Made by a program: the position numbers and the translations under genes. DNA of 64,000 bases, taken from Pelagicoccus sp. SDUM812005. GTDB lineage: Bacteria; Verrucomicrobiota; Verrucomicrobiia; Opitutales; Opitutaceae. The notes beneath the pieces were generated by a model, which ran no database searches, was not told the origin of the DNA, and saw nothing but the letters and a program-made list of their open reading frames with translations. Numbering within the stretch: position 1 is the first letter of the stretch; each line of letters opens with the position of its first letter. Location: assembly GCF_031127875.1 (NCBI RefSeq), contig NZ_JARXIA010000005.1:62001-126000 (forward strand). Reading direction: 5' to 3'. Below, piece after piece: positions 27,401 to 37,074 of this stretch.

Positions 27401-28090
27401 ACTACAAAGTACAATCCGGCCCGCACCTGGACTCCTGAAAACGCAGTCGGCATCGGCGGCGCCTACCTCTGCGTCTACGGCATGGAAGGCCCGGGCGGCT
27501 ACCAGTTCGTCGGCCGCACCGTGCAGATGTGGAACCGCTACAAACAGACCAAGAACTTCAAGGAAGGAAAGCCCTGGCTCCTGCGTTTCTTCGATCAAAT
27601 CCGCTTCTACGAAGTCAGCGCCGACGAACTCCTCGAAATGCGCCAGGACTTCATCCATGGCCGCTTCGAGCTAAAGGTCGAAGAATCCACCTTCGACCTT
27701 GCCGCCTACAACCAATTCCTCGGCGACAACGAAGCGGACATCAAAACCTTCAAGGCCAAGCAACAAGCCTCCTTCGACGCCGAACGCCAACGGTGGATAG
27801 ACAGCGGACAAGCCACCTACATCGCCGAGGAACTCTCCAGCGGAGCCGTCGAAGAAAGCGAAATCCCAGAAGGATGCCGCGCCATCCAAAGCCACGTCCC
27901 GGGCAGCGTATGGAAAATCTGCGTACAAGAGGGCGATGCCGTGAAGAAAGGAGACGTCCTTCTCATCGTCGAATCCATGAAAATGGAAATAAATATCACT
28001 GCCTCCGCAGATGGCACAGTAGAAGCTCTCCTGACAAAGGAGGGAAATCCTACCAACAAAGGCCAAAACCTCGTCTTAATCCGGGATTAA
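24491..28090 (+). CDS. Biotin-dependent urea/guanidine carboxylase
   Basis: A 1199-residue multidomain carboxylase. Residues 1-450 are biotin carboxylase (start [16 protein letters not shown]; glycine-rich loop GGGGIGM near 160; [15 protein letters not shown] near 290). Residues from about 450 form the KipA-like half ([20 protein letters not shown]) and from about 800 the KipI-like half ([18 protein letters not shown]) of the carboxyltransferase. The biotin carrier is C-terminal, with the biotinyl lysine in ESMKME near residue 1164. It uses ATP and bicarbonate to carboxylate urea or guanidine; the flanking deiminase genes favour guanidine. The start is a GTG at 24491. I cannot place the residue reported to separate urea from guanidine specificity. 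No frame damage is seen. Confidence 0.93.
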   Translation: MFQKVLIANRGEIACRVIRTLRQMGIRSVAIYSDADRFAQHVDLADEAVRIGPAPVKQSYLNIPAILEAARSTGAQAIHPGYGLLSENADFASQVEAAGLVFIGPTPQQMIEFGLKHTAREIAIANQAPLLPGSDLVDTLEEAISEAERIGYPVMLKSTAGGGGIGMRLCWNETELRDAYESVKRLGENNFANSGIFLEKFVQRARHIEAQIFGDGNGKVIALGERDCSVQRRNQKVIEETPAPAISDQQRKELLDTAVRLAQGVNYRSAGTVEFVYDVDASAFYFLEVNTRLQVEHCVTEEVTGVDLVEWMIKQAAGEMPDLDTLAIAPSGAAIQARVYAEDPNKDFQPSSGLLTEVRFPDDARIDSWIETGTEVSAFYDPLLAKVITKGANRAEAIAKLADALDATRVEGIETNLEYLENILAAEAFQEASHTTKFCDSLVYHPSTIDVIEAGTQTTVQDYPGRVGYWDIGVPPSGPFDAYAFRLGNKILGNEEKAAGLEITVTGPTLVFNHDTTIALTGAPTNATLNGEPVPFWQAIPVAAGDELSCGKVVENGCRAYLAVQGGLDVPDYLGSKSTFTLGQFGGHCGRTLLPGDVLHFHAQTDSQRPAPISPYPLPDYSSHWNIRVLYGPHGAPDFFTDEDIETFFATDWEVHYNSARTGVRLIGPKPKWARTDGGEAGLHPSNLHDNAYAIGTVDFTGDMPVILGPDGPSLGGFVCPATIIKADLWMMGQLKPGDTIRFTKVDQNTATQLEIEQESIFEPSRSAQLSEAPPSRFGAEDAILEFIDEQPKLEHPSVCYRRSGDKYLLVEYGEMKLELNLRFRAHALMEAVKAASIPGILELTPGIRSLQIHYESLQLPLDELVDLLKRIEEELPPITEMKVPTRTVYLPLSWDDEATQLAIQKYESVRKNAPWCPSNIEFIRRINGLDSIQDVKDILFNASYLVMGLGDVYLGAPVATPVDPRHRLVTTKYNPARTWTPENAVGIGGAYLCVYGMEGPGGYQFVGRTVQMWNRYKQTKNFKEGKPWLLRFFDQIRFYEVSADELLEMRQDFIHGRFELKVEESTFDLAAYNQFLGDNEADIKTFKAKQQASFDAERQRWIDSGQATYIAEELSSGAVEESEIPEGCRAIQSHVPGSVWKICVQEGDAVKKGDVLLIVESMKMEINITASADGTVEALLTKEGNPTNKGQNLVLIRD

Positions 28091-28182
28091 AACGATTCGC
28101 CCACAGAATTCACAGACTATCGCAGCTACTACCTGATTTCATCTGAGCAATCAGCCGGCACCAATTCTCCCCATCCGAGCTC

Positions 28183-29979
28183 ATGAATATCTCTTTCGAC
28201 ATCACCACCCTTCGCGAAGGCTACTTGGCTGGCGACTTCACCGTTTCCGACATCATTCGAGAAACTCTGTCCCGCATCAAGTCAGGCGACTCCAAAATCT
28301 GGATATGCGTGGATACCGAGGAACGACTCTTGGCCCAAGCCGCCGAGCTCGAATCGAAGTCGCCCCACGATCTGCCGCTCTACGGCATCCCCTTCGCTGT
28401 TAAGGACAATATCGACGTCGCTCAGCTGCCCACCACCGCAGCCTGCCCCGACTTCCGCTACTTTGCCGACGCCGACGCCACCGTGGTCGCCCAGCTGCGA
28501 GCTGCGGGAGCCATCCCCGTTGGCAAGACCAACCTCGATCAATTCGCTACCGGATTGGTTGGCGTCCGCTCTCCCTACGGCGTGCCCGGAAACGCTTTCA
28601 ACCCAGACTACATCCCTGGCGGATCGAGCTCGGGTTCCGCTGTATCCGTTGCTCTAGGACAAGTTTCCTTTTCGCTCGGCACCGATACCGCCGGATCCGG
28701 TCGCGTTCCGGCCTGCTTCAATAACCTCGTCGGCCTCAAGCCCAGCCGCGGCCTGCTCAGCAACACCGGACTCGTCCCAGCCTGCAAGTCGCTGGACTGC
28801 ATTTCCATCTTCGCCCTCAACGCCGGCGACGCTCAAAGCGCCCTGCACGCCGCCGCTTGCTACGATCCGAGCGACGCCTATTCGCGCCCCTTCCCCACCA
28901 GCCTGGAATCGCCCAAGCGAGCCTTTCGCGAGGGCATGACCTTTGGCGTACCTTCGCCGGAGCAGCTGCAATTCTTCGGCGATCAGGACTACCTCAACCT
29001 TTACCTGGAATCCGTGAAGCGACTCGAGTCTCTCGGCTTCAAGAAGCAGGTCATCGATTTCTCCCCCTTCCTCGCAGCCGCCCGACTTCTCTACGAAGGG
29101 CCTTGGGTCGCCGAGCGGTATTGGGCCATCCAGGATCTGATCAAGGAGTCGCCCGACTCGCTGCATCCCACCACCCGAGCCATCATCGAAAAAGGCATCG
29201 AAGGCACTGCCGTCGACGCATTCGACGCCGCCTACAAGCTGCAAGCCTTCCGCCAAGCGATTCAACCGCTTTGGGAAGAAGTCGACTTCCTCGCCACCCC
29301 CACCGCAGGCACGCACTACACCATCGACCAAGTCGAGGCGGACCCCATCCAACTGAATTCAAATCTTGGATACTATACCAATTTCATGAATCTCCTGGAC
29401 CTCTCCTCCGTAGCGGTCCCAACCGGATTCACCAGCAAGCAGCTCCCCTTCGGCATCACAGTCATCGCTCCCGCGTTCCACGACGAGAAGCTGCTCGCCA
29501 TCGCGGACAAGCTCCAGATCGCTTCCGACCTCAATCTCGGGGCCACCCCTTTCAAACGCCACCGCTCCCTCGTCAAGGCGCCCTGCGACACCTTGCCCAT
29601 CGCCGTATGCGGCGCCCACATGAGCGGACTCCCCCTCAACCCCCAGCTCACCGAGCTGGGCGCCAGCTTCGACCGCGCCACCGCCACCAGCCCCCATTAC
29701 CGCCTTTTCGCCTTGCCCGGGACCACTCCGCCCAAGCCGGGAATGATCCGCGACCCGGAAAACGGAACCTCCATCGAACTCGAAATCTGGCAGCTCCCCA
29801 AGACCCAATGGGCCGCCTTCATCGAGCAAATCCCCGCACCGCTGGGAATCGGCAATATCGAGCTCGCGGACGGCAGTTACGTCAAGGGCTTCACCTGCGA
29901 AAGCTGGGCTACCGCGGACGCCGCAGAAGCCAGCAGCCATGGCGGCTGGCGGGCCTACCTCGAAAGCTTGAGCTCCTAG
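28183..29979 (+). CDS. atzF: Allophanate hydrolase
   Basis: A 598-residue hydrolase that converts allophanate to carbon dioxide and ammonia, the last step of this pathway. Residues 1-450 are an amidase-signature domain with the catalytic triad Lys74 (PFAVKDN), Ser148 (GGSSSGS) and Ser172 (DTAGSGR), correctly spaced. Residues from about 460 form the C-terminal domain characteristic of AtzF (LPIAVCGAHMSGLPLN; PPKPGMIRDPENGTSIELE). The carboxylase is a separate upstream gene, as is usual in bacteria, not fused as in yeast urea amidolyase. The ATG at 28183 lies 92 bases after the carboxylase stop. A hairpin closes the operon at 30037. Confidence 0.93.
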   Translation: MNISFDITTLREGYLAGDFTVSDIIRETLSRIKSGDSKIWICVDTEERLLAQAAELESKSPHDLPLYGIPFAVKDNIDVAQLPTTAACPDFRYFADADATVVAQLRAAGAIPVGKTNLDQFATGLVGVRSPYGVPGNAFNPDYIPGGSSSGSAVSVALGQVSFSLGTDTAGSGRVPACFNNLVGLKPSRGLLSNTGLVPACKSLDCISIFALNAGDAQSALHAAACYDPSDAYSRPFPTSLESPKRAFREGMTFGVPSPEQLQFFGDQDYLNLYLESVKRLESLGFKKQVIDFSPFLAAARLLYEGPWVAERYWAIQDLIKESPDSLHPTTRAIIEKGIEGTAVDAFDAAYKLQAFRQAIQPLWEEVDFLATPTAGTHYTIDQVEADPIQLNSNLGYYTNFMNLLDLSSVAVPTGFTSKQLPFGITVIAPAFHDEKLLAIADKLQIASDLNLGATPFKRHRSLVKAPCDTLPIAVCGAHMSGLPLNPQLTELGASFDRATATSPHYRLFALPGTTPPKPGMIRDPENGTSIELEIWQLPKTQWAAFIEQIPAPLGIGNIELADGSYVKGFTCESWATADAAEASSHGGWRAYLESLSS

Positions 29980-30036
29980 GTCTCGAGAGCCGTGCCGGAT
30001 AGCGCGACCCTCCAAACGCCCCTTATTCACTTCGTT

Positions 30037-30061
30037 CGGGCTCCCTCTACTTGGGAGCCCG
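30037..30061 (+). terminator. Hairpin after the allophanate hydrolase gene
   Basis: CGGGCTCCC and GGGAGCCCG form a perfect 9-bp stem around a 7-base loop, 57 bases after the stop. No T run follows, so factor-independent termination would be weak, but the position fits the end of the nitrogen operon. Confidence 0.55.
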
Positions 30062-30313
30062 ATGGCGTGTTTGGCTCCTAGGCCGGCTCCTTGAAAGAGC
30101 TCCGCCAACCCATTGCCTAGCATACTCGTAGAGAGATCCCCCTTTGAGATTTTCCCCGGGTAAACTCCCTAGAGGCGAGGAATACAGATCTCCTAGCTAC
30201 GGTAAAAAACGCACGAATCGCGCTTCGCGCTAGGTTTCACTACTCAAGCCCACGTAGTTCCGAACGATCAGCGATAAAGAGCACTAGCTCAAGCAACCGA
30301 CAAAACCCTCACT
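30062..30313. other. Gene-free region upstream of the chemoreceptor
   Basis: About 250 bases with no convincing reading frame. It contains several CCTAG-type words and a short GCGC-TTC-GCGC stem near 30218. I see no clear promoter pair and no riboswitch that I recognise. Confidence 0.4.
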
Positions 30314-31882
30314 ATGAAACTGACCTTCGCTAAACGAACAACACTGGCCTTCGCGTCCCTCACCCTCTTGGGACTCGCTATCGGAGCTATCGGCATCGGC
30401 ACCAAACAATCCATACTCGACGACCTAAGGCTCTTTTCCAACAACGTCCTCCCAGCCACCGACAACCTCCTCCAGTTGGATCGCGACCTCCACCAGGCCT
30501 ACATCGCCCAGGTCATGTTCTCGAGCAGCCCTCGCGGAAAATACGACAGCCTCGTCGACGATACCAAAACCAACCTCAAGCAAGTCGAGACTCGCTGGGA
30601 CACCTTCAAGCAAGCCGTCGCTCCCTATGCCTCTCCGCAGGTCGTCGATATCCAGAACAAGTTCGAAAAGGAATTCGCCAAGTGGAAGGAGTCTTCCCAC
30701 AAAGCCCTCCGCCAGCTCACCAGCAGCGACCCCACCGTGCAAGCTGCCGGAAGCGCCTTCGTTAGCGGGCCCGCACTCAAGGACTTCGATACTGCCAGAG
30801 ACCAAATCGACATCCTCACCGAAGTTCTAGAAAAGGAAGCCGCCTTGATTAAGGCCAACGCCGAAGCGACTGCAAACAGCAGCCAATGGACCATCATCAT
30901 CGCCATCCTGGTCAGCCTGGTCATCGGAGCGCTGATGACTTGGAAAATTGGATACATGACGGCCAACAAGCTAAAGGGGATCGCCTACAACATCGCCACC
31001 ACCGCCTTCGAGACTGCGGAAACCACTTCCCAGATCAGCGACAGCAGCCGACGCGTAGCGGAAGGCGCCTCCGAACAAGCAGCCTCGCTGGAAGAGACCA
31101 GCGCCTCTCTCGAGGAAAGCGCCGCCACCATCCAGAGCAGCGCCACCGCCGCCCAGCAGATTAAGAACGTTTCCGAGGAAACCACTGTCGCCGCCCAGCA
31201 AGGCAGCTCCGAAATGGGCACCATGATCGAAGCCATGCAGCTCATCGCCGAATCGAGCTCCAATATCGCGAGCACGCTCAAGACCATCGACGAGATCGCC
31301 TTCCAAACCAATATTCTCGCCCTCAACGCCGCCGTCGAAGCAGCCCGCGCTGGCGAAGCGGGAGCCGGATTCGCAGTCGTCGCCGACGAAGTCCGCGCCC
31401 TCGCCCAACGCTGCGCCAAGGCCGCTCGCGAAACCTCCGACCGCATCGAGGAATCGACCCAACGCAGCGAAGCAGGCCTGCGCACCAGCGAACGCGTCGC
31501 GGAGGTCCTCGAACGCATCTGCAGCAAGGCCTTCGAAATGGACGAGCTGATGCGCAACATGGCAGCTTCCTCCGAAGAGCAATCCGCAGGAATCACTCAG
31601 CTCAACACCGCCCTTACCCAAATGGACCAGGTCACCCAAACCAACGCCGCGTCCGCCGAGGAAACCGCGAGCGCTACCGTGCAGCTCGACCAACAGGCCA
31701 GCAAGCTGCATAACATGGTAGAAGAACTGTCTGGCATTCTCGGCATCGAATCGTCAAACAAGGTGCAGGCCAAGCAGGTCAAGAAGCCGAAAGCGAACGC
31801 GGCGCCCAACGAGGAAGATCCCTGGGCAGCCACTGATTTCCAACGATCGAGCGACACCTTTTCCACCGCTTCCCACAACTAA
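30314..31882 (+). CDS. Methyl-accepting chemotaxis protein without a HAMP domain
   Basis: A 522-residue chemoreceptor. A first membrane segment (about 8-30) is followed by a four-helix-bundle sensor region to about 190 and a second membrane segment ([19 protein letters not shown]). The sequence then runs almost directly into the signalling helix ([20 protein letters not shown]); no HAMP domain of about 50 residues can be fitted. The hairpin tip is intact ([20 protein letters not shown] followed by [15 protein letters not shown]), so CheA/CheW coupling is expected. No CheB/CheR-binding pentapeptide is seen at the C-terminus. No chemotaxis genes are nearby, so this is an orphan receptor. The ligand is unknown; the adjacent nitrogen locus makes a nitrogen compound conceivable but unproven. 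Confidence 0.92.
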   Translation: MKLTFAKRTTLAFASLTLLGLAIGAIGIGTKQSILDDLRLFSNNVLPATDNLLQLDRDLHQAYIAQVMFSSSPRGKYDSLVDDTKTNLKQVETRWDTFKQAVAPYASPQVVDIQNKFEKEFAKWKESSHKALRQLTSSDPTVQAAGSAFVSGPALKDFDTARDQIDILTEVLEKEAALIKANAEATANSSQWTIIIAILVSLVIGALMTWKIGYMTANKLKGIAYNIATTAFETAETTSQISDSSRRVAEGASEQAASLEETSASLEESAATIQSSATAAQQIKNVSEETTVAAQQGSSEMGTMIEAMQLIAESSSNIASTLKTIDEIAFQTNILALNAAVEAARAGEAGAGFAVVADEVRALAQRCAKAARETSDRIEESTQRSEAGLRTSERVAEVLERICSKAFEMDELMRNMAASSEEQSAGITQLNTALTQMDQVTQTNAASAEETASATVQLDQQASKLHNMVEELSGILGIESSNKVQAKQVKKPKANAAPNEEDPWAATDFQRSSDTFSTASHN

Positions 31883-31899
31883 TCGAACCACCCTCGACC

Positions 31900-32556
31900 A
31901 TGCGTAAATCACTCATCAGCATCGCCGCCCTCTGCTTCCTGCCGTTGGCCGCCTTTTCGGACACCGGTCCCGACTTTTGGCTAACCGTAAACACTCCCTC
32001 CATCGAACTGGGAGAAAAGACCAGCACCAAGACGCAAGTCTCTCTCCGCTTTCCCGAATTCGAGGACTTCCACTACTTCTACGTCTCCCAGAAGTTCACC
32101 ACCAAGCTCGGCGAAAAATGGTCGCTCGGCACCCATCCCGTCTTCGAGACCTCCAAGAAGGCAGGCGACTGGTCCAACACCCTACGCCTCGACCTGGAGC
32201 TCAATCCCGCCAAGTTCAACCTCGGCGAAAACGGACCGTCCATCAGCATGAGAAACCGCTGGGAACTGCGCTGGAAGGAAGGCAAAGGCAGCACCGTCTT
32301 CCACCGAATCCGCCACTCCTCCAAGGCTACCTGGAAAATCGAAGCCGGCCCCTTCACTTCCTTCTCCATCGGCGACGAAGTCTTCTACGAAGAGGACAAG
32401 GGAAAGATCACCCGCAACCGCTTCTACCCCGTCATGCTGGGATCCAAGGTGGGCGACACCAAGGTCAACTACTACCTTCTCTACCAGAGCGACCGCGCCG
32501 GTACCTCGGACGACTGGAACGGCCGCTACGTGCTCGGCACCTCGCTCAGCTTCTAA
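31900..32556 (+). CDS. DUF2490-family outer-membrane-type protein
   Basis: A 218-residue exported protein. Residues 1-20 are a signal peptide (LISIAALCFLPLAAFS, cleavage before DTGPDFW). The rest alternates hydrophobic and polar residues in short strands such as MRNRWELRWKEG, TVFHRIRHSS and VNYYLLYQSDR, and ends in a phenylalanine (LGTSLSF), as outer-membrane beta-barrels usually do. The pattern fits the DUF2490 family, whose function is unknown. It starts 17 bases after the chemoreceptor stop and is probably co-transcribed with it. A strong terminator follows. Confidence 0.78.
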   Translation: MRKSLISIAALCFLPLAAFSDTGPDFWLTVNTPSIELGEKTSTKTQVSLRFPEFEDFHYFYVSQKFTTKLGEKWSLGTHPVFETSKKAGDWSNTLRLDLELNPAKFNLGENGPSISMRNRWELRWKEGKGSTVFHRIRHSSKATWKIEAGPFTSFSIGDEVFYEEDKGKITRNRFYPVMLGSKVGDTKVNYYLLYQSDRAGTSDDWNGRYVLGTSLSF

Positions 32557-32604
32557 AGCTCAGCTTCATCGAGTAGACTCAGCGGCATAGCGCTGCTTTC
32601 CAAG

Positions 32605-32632
32605 AAAGGGCGTAAATCTACGCCCTTTTCTT
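32605..32632. terminator. Terminator between the DUF2490 gene and ftsZ
   Basis: AAAGGGCGTA and TACGCCCTTT form a perfect 10-bp stem with an AATC loop, followed by TTCTTA on the plus strand. Being symmetric and lying between convergent genes, it may also end the dcw transcript from the minus strand. Confidence 0.8.
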
Positions 32633-32699
32633 ATGCCCATAATCCTCGCCCGTAGCGCCGCGGAACAAGCCGTTCCCGCAAAGCGAAACCCGACCCAGG

Positions 32700-33947
<1,248 letters not shown>

Positions 33948-33973
33948 GGTGTCGGGGTAAAGGCTAAGGCTCG

Positions 33974-35185
33974 CTAGACCTTTTGAAAAAGGCTCTTGAG
34001 ACGGCCAAAAATGCTGCTCTGCCGGTGCTTGGCGTAGCTTTTCTCGCTCTGGTACTGCAGACCGTAGTGCAGAAGCCCCAGGGCCGTGCTGTATTGGGAA
34101 TCCTTCAGCTCGCCGGAGGCCATGGCCGCGTTGTCCCCCACGTGCGCTTGGATTCCGAATGCGTTCTCCGCGCACTGGTCGATGTTCGCCAACTTGCTCG
34201 AGCCGCCCGTGATGATGACACCAGACGACAGCCTTTCCGGCACGAACTGGGCGCCGAGCTTCTTGCGCACGACCTCGAAGATTTCGCTCACCCGCAACTC
34301 GATGATCTTCTCGATGCTCCAAAGCGGAACCGGACGATCGCCGATCTCAAAGTCGTTGTTCAGCCAAACCTTCTCCGTCTTGTCCTTATGCTCCACGATG
34401 GCCGAGCCATAGCGCAGCTTCAGGCTCTCCGCCTGCTTCAGCCGCATGCGCAGACCAATGCTCAGGTCGTTCGAAATGTGGTCCCCGCCAATCGGCAGGC
34501 AACCCGCCTTCGTGCAGCGCCCGTCGAGAAAAAGCGCGTAATCGGTGGTGCCCCGTCCCATGTCGATGACCAGCACCCCGCTCTTTTTCTGGTCCGGCGT
34601 CGCCACCGCAGCGCTGCTCGCCAAGCCTGCCAGAACGATGTCGTCCACGTGCAGGTTGAAGCCGTTGATGACATGGATCGCATCCCCGATCTTGCGGGAA
34701 TCCCCATGCATCGTCCAATAGCCGACTTCCAGGCGCTCGCCCTCCATGCCTACCGGCGACTCCACGCTGCGCCCGTCCAAGCGGTAGGGACGACGCAAGT
34801 GGTGGATCGTGGTACGGTTTTCGGGCAACTCTCGCCCCTGGGCCAAGGAGCAGGCTTGCTCCACGTCCTCCTGCTGCACGCGTCCGTCCGGATCCGTTAT
34901 GTTCACCGAGGCCTCGCTGGGAAAACCTTCGATATGCCCGCCGGTTTGAGCGAGGTAAACCCCATCGATCGAAACCCCGGCTTGGCTTTCCGCCGCCAGG
35001 ATGGCGGCGTGCACGCAATCGCTAGCTAGATGGTAATCAACGATTTCCCCTTTCAGGAGCCCTTTTGAAGACGACTGACCGAGGCCGATCACATTAAGCT
35101 TCCGGCCCTCGTGGATTTCTCCCAGAAGCACAGTCACCTTGCTCGTCCCAATATCTACACCTGCGATTACTTTCGTCTTATACAC
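33974..35185 (-). CDS. ftsA: Cell division protein FtsA
   Basis: A 403-residue actin-like protein that ties the FtsZ ring to the membrane. The ATP-binding phosphate-1 region is AGVDIGTSKVTVLLGE, phosphate-2 is GVLVIDMGRGTTDYA and the adenosine loop is GVIITGGSSKL. The FtsA-specific 1C domain lies between about residues 85 and 165. The C-terminal stretch SSIFGRLKSLFQKV is the amphipathic membrane-targeting helix. The start is a GTG at 35185. It lies 58 bases after ftsQ and 26 before ftsZ, in the standard order. Confidence 0.95.
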   Translation of the reverse strand: MYKTKVIAGVDIGTSKVTVLLGEIHEGRKLNVIGLGQSSSKGLLKGEIVDYHLASDCVHAAILAAESQAGVSIDGVYLAQTGGHIEGFPSEASVNITDPDGRVQQEDVEQACSLAQGRELPENRTTIHHLRRPYRLDGRSVESPVGMEGERLEVGYWTMHGDSRKIGDAIHVINGFNLHVDDIVLAGLASSAAVATPDQKKSGVLVIDMGRGTTDYALFLDGRCTKAGCLPIGGDHISNDLSIGLRMRLKQAESLKLRYGSAIVEHKDKTEKVWLNNDFEIGDRPVPLWSIEKIIELRVSEIFEVVRKKLGAQFVPERLSSGVIITGGSSKLANIDQCAENAFGIQAHVGDNAAMASGELKDSQYSTALGLLHYGLQYQSEKSYAKHRQSSIFGRLKSLFQKV

Positions 35186-35243
35186 CTTGCTTTGACCGTA
35201 CGGCTGACTCTTTCCCGAATTATTTCAACCCGATACTACGAGC

Positions 35244-36140
35244 CTAGAGGAATCTTACTGGCACCTGATCTTCCAAGGTCAAATCTACGCTTTCGATTTC
35301 GCCCCTTTGCTTGCTTCTGCAATCGTCCAAAATGTAGTCGAGCCGCCCCAGCTGGCTGCGGAAATCCGCATAGCGATCGAAAACGACCTCCTTCGCTCCA
35401 CGCCCCTTGGTGATCAGGCGATCCGACCGCTCCAAGGAAACCACCCGCCACGCGTTGTAGATGTGGGGAGCGATGGCCTGGGCTTCGGAAAGCAGCTCCG
35501 CCAGCGGGCTGATGTCGTCGATGCGCGAGTAGCCGTACTCTTCCTTGGAAAGGGCCACCCCGTCCAGAAACGGCAAGGTACGCGCCACCTTCGGATCCAT
35601 GCGATCCGCCTCGAAAACCACTCCCTGCTCGTCGACGAAAAGCTTCAAGGTCTCCCCATTCGCCCGCTGGGCCAAGATCCGCACGATCGGCTTGCGCTCG
35701 ACGATGCTGACTTCCAGGGCGTCCGGAAAGCGGCGTGAGACCACTGCCTTCTCGACTTGCCCGATCGCTTCGAGCCGCTCCTTCATCGCGTCCAAGTCGA
35801 CGCTCAGCAAATTCGCGTCCACCGGCACGTCCAGCTGGCGCAGGACGTAGTCCCGCTCCAAGTTTCCATCCGTATGCACGTCGATCAGCTGGATCGGCAT
35901 CGACTCCCCAGCCTTGGTCAAAATCTCCGGTCCGCCCTCCAAGCGCGGCAGGAAATGTAGCGCTGCGGCAAATACGCCGACAAACAAAAGCGCCGCCCCG
36001 GTCACCTTCAGTCGACCCATCCAGATGCGGCGTTCCGAAGCCGAGCTCATAGCCTTCGGCTTAACGCTTTGGTCGATGTCCTTCCACGTATTTGATTTAC
36101 GCTTACGACGAGGGTTCGAGGTTGAATTACGGGCAGCCAT
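35244..36140 (-). CDS. ftsQ: Cell division protein FtsQ
   Basis: A 298-residue single-pass divisome protein. A basic cytoplasmic tail (RRKRKSNTWK) precedes one membrane helix (VTGAALLFVGVFAAALHFL, about 46-64). A POTRA domain follows (IDVHTDGNLERDYVLRQLDV to VVSRRFPDALEVSIVERKP), then the FtsQ beta domain ending LEDQVPVRFL. The N-terminal tail is long. The start is the ATG at 36140, one base from the ddl stop region, so the genes are tightly coupled. Similarity is recognisable mainly in the POTRA part, as is common for FtsQ. Confidence 0.9.
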   Translation of the reverse strand: MAARNSTSNPRRKRKSNTWKDIDQSVKPKAMSSASERRIWMGRLKVTGAALLFVGVFAAALHFLPRLEGGPEILTKAGESMPIQLIDVHTDGNLERDYVLRQLDVPVDANLLSVDLDAMKERLEAIGQVEKAVVSRRFPDALEVSIVERKPIVRILAQRANGETLKLFVDEQGVVFEADRMDPKVARTLPFLDGVALSKEEYGYSRIDDISPLAELLSEAQAIAPHIYNAWRVVSLERSDRLITKGRGAKEVVFDRYADFRSQLGRLDYILDDCRSKQRGEIESVDLTLEDQVPVRFL

Positions 36141-36141
36141 G

Positions 36142-37074
36142 TTAGCTAGAAGAATTGGCGTTTCTATACCTCAACAAGGCCGGTTCTACAAGCTTTTGCA
36201 GTAGTTCGTCGAAATTGTATCCAAAAAGCGCCGCCGACATGGGCAAAAGGCTCGTTTCCTTGAGTCCCGGGAGGGTGTTTATCTCCAGGAAATAAGGATT
36301 TCCCTCCGTATCCACCATGCAATCGATGCGGGCATAGTCCCGGCAACCGCAAGCGCTAAAAGCCATTGTAGCCAATTTTCGGATGCGCTCGCTCAGCTCC
36401 TCGCTAATCTCCGCCGGAGCAATGTATTCAGTCAGCCCTTTCGTGTACTTGCTCTCGAAGTCGAAACGTCCGCTGCGCGGCCGGATTTCCACCACTCCCA
36501 AAGCTTCTCCCTGCAAGATCCCAACCGTTACTTCCTTGCCCGAAACGCGGGGCTCGATGAGCCAACGACCGGATTTGCACTTCTCCAGGCAATCCGCGAC
36601 CTCCGCTTCCCCTTCCGCGAACTGCAGGCCGACGCTGCTGCCTTCCGCCGCGGGCTTGATCACCACCGACGGTCCCAGTACGGATACTACCGTTTCCGCC
36701 AAAGGTACATCTCCAGCCTCGAAAACGATTTCCGCCGGTACCGGCACTCCCGCCGCCGCGAGCGCCGCCTTGGTCGCCACCTTGTCGAAGGTCAAGGCGC
36801 TGGAGGCCGCATCGCAACCGGCGTACACGACACCAGCCTCGTCGAGCAAGCGCTGGGCCGCGCCGTCCTCGCCGAAGGATCCATGCAAGGTCGAGAACAC
36901 CACGTGCCGCTGCGGATCCAAGCCTTCCGGCAATTCGGAATGCGACTGCACGTCGAAGACATCCACTTCGAAGCGTTTCGCCAAGGCTGACGCAGCCGCA
37001 TGGCCCGAGCCGAGCGAAACCTCTCGTTCCGCCGAAATTCCACCGAGTAGTACTGCAATTCTTGGTTCTGTCAT
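36142..37074 (-). CDS. ddl: D-alanine--D-alanine ligase
   Basis: A 310-residue ATP-grasp ligase that makes D-Ala-D-Ala for peptidoglycan. It has IAVLLGGISAEREVSLGSG at the start, STLHGSFGEDGAAQ, the ATP-binding PSVVIKPAAEGSSVGLQF, DYARIDCMVD and the metal-binding FLEINTLPGL with SLLPMSA. The start is the ATG at 37074, which overlaps the murC-murB stop (ATGA) and follows a strong GGGAGGAGG ribosome site; the longer frame to 37092 would begin within that ribosome site. It stands between the murC-murB fusion and ftsQ. Confidence 0.95.
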   Translation of the reverse strand: MTEPRIAVLLGGISAEREVSLGSGHAAASALAKRFEVDVFDVQSHSELPEGLDPQRHVVFSTLHGSFGEDGAAQRLLDEAGVVYAGCDAASSALTFDKVATKAALAAAGVPVPAEIVFEAGDVPLAETVVSVLGPSVVIKPAAEGSSVGLQFAEGEAEVADCLEKCKSGRWLIEPRVSGKEVTVGILQGEALGVVEIRPRSGRFDFESKYTKGLTEYIAPAEISEELSERIRKLATMAFSACGCRDYARIDCMVDTEGNPYFLEINTLPGLKETSLLPMSAALFGYNFDELLQKLVEPALLRYRNANSSS

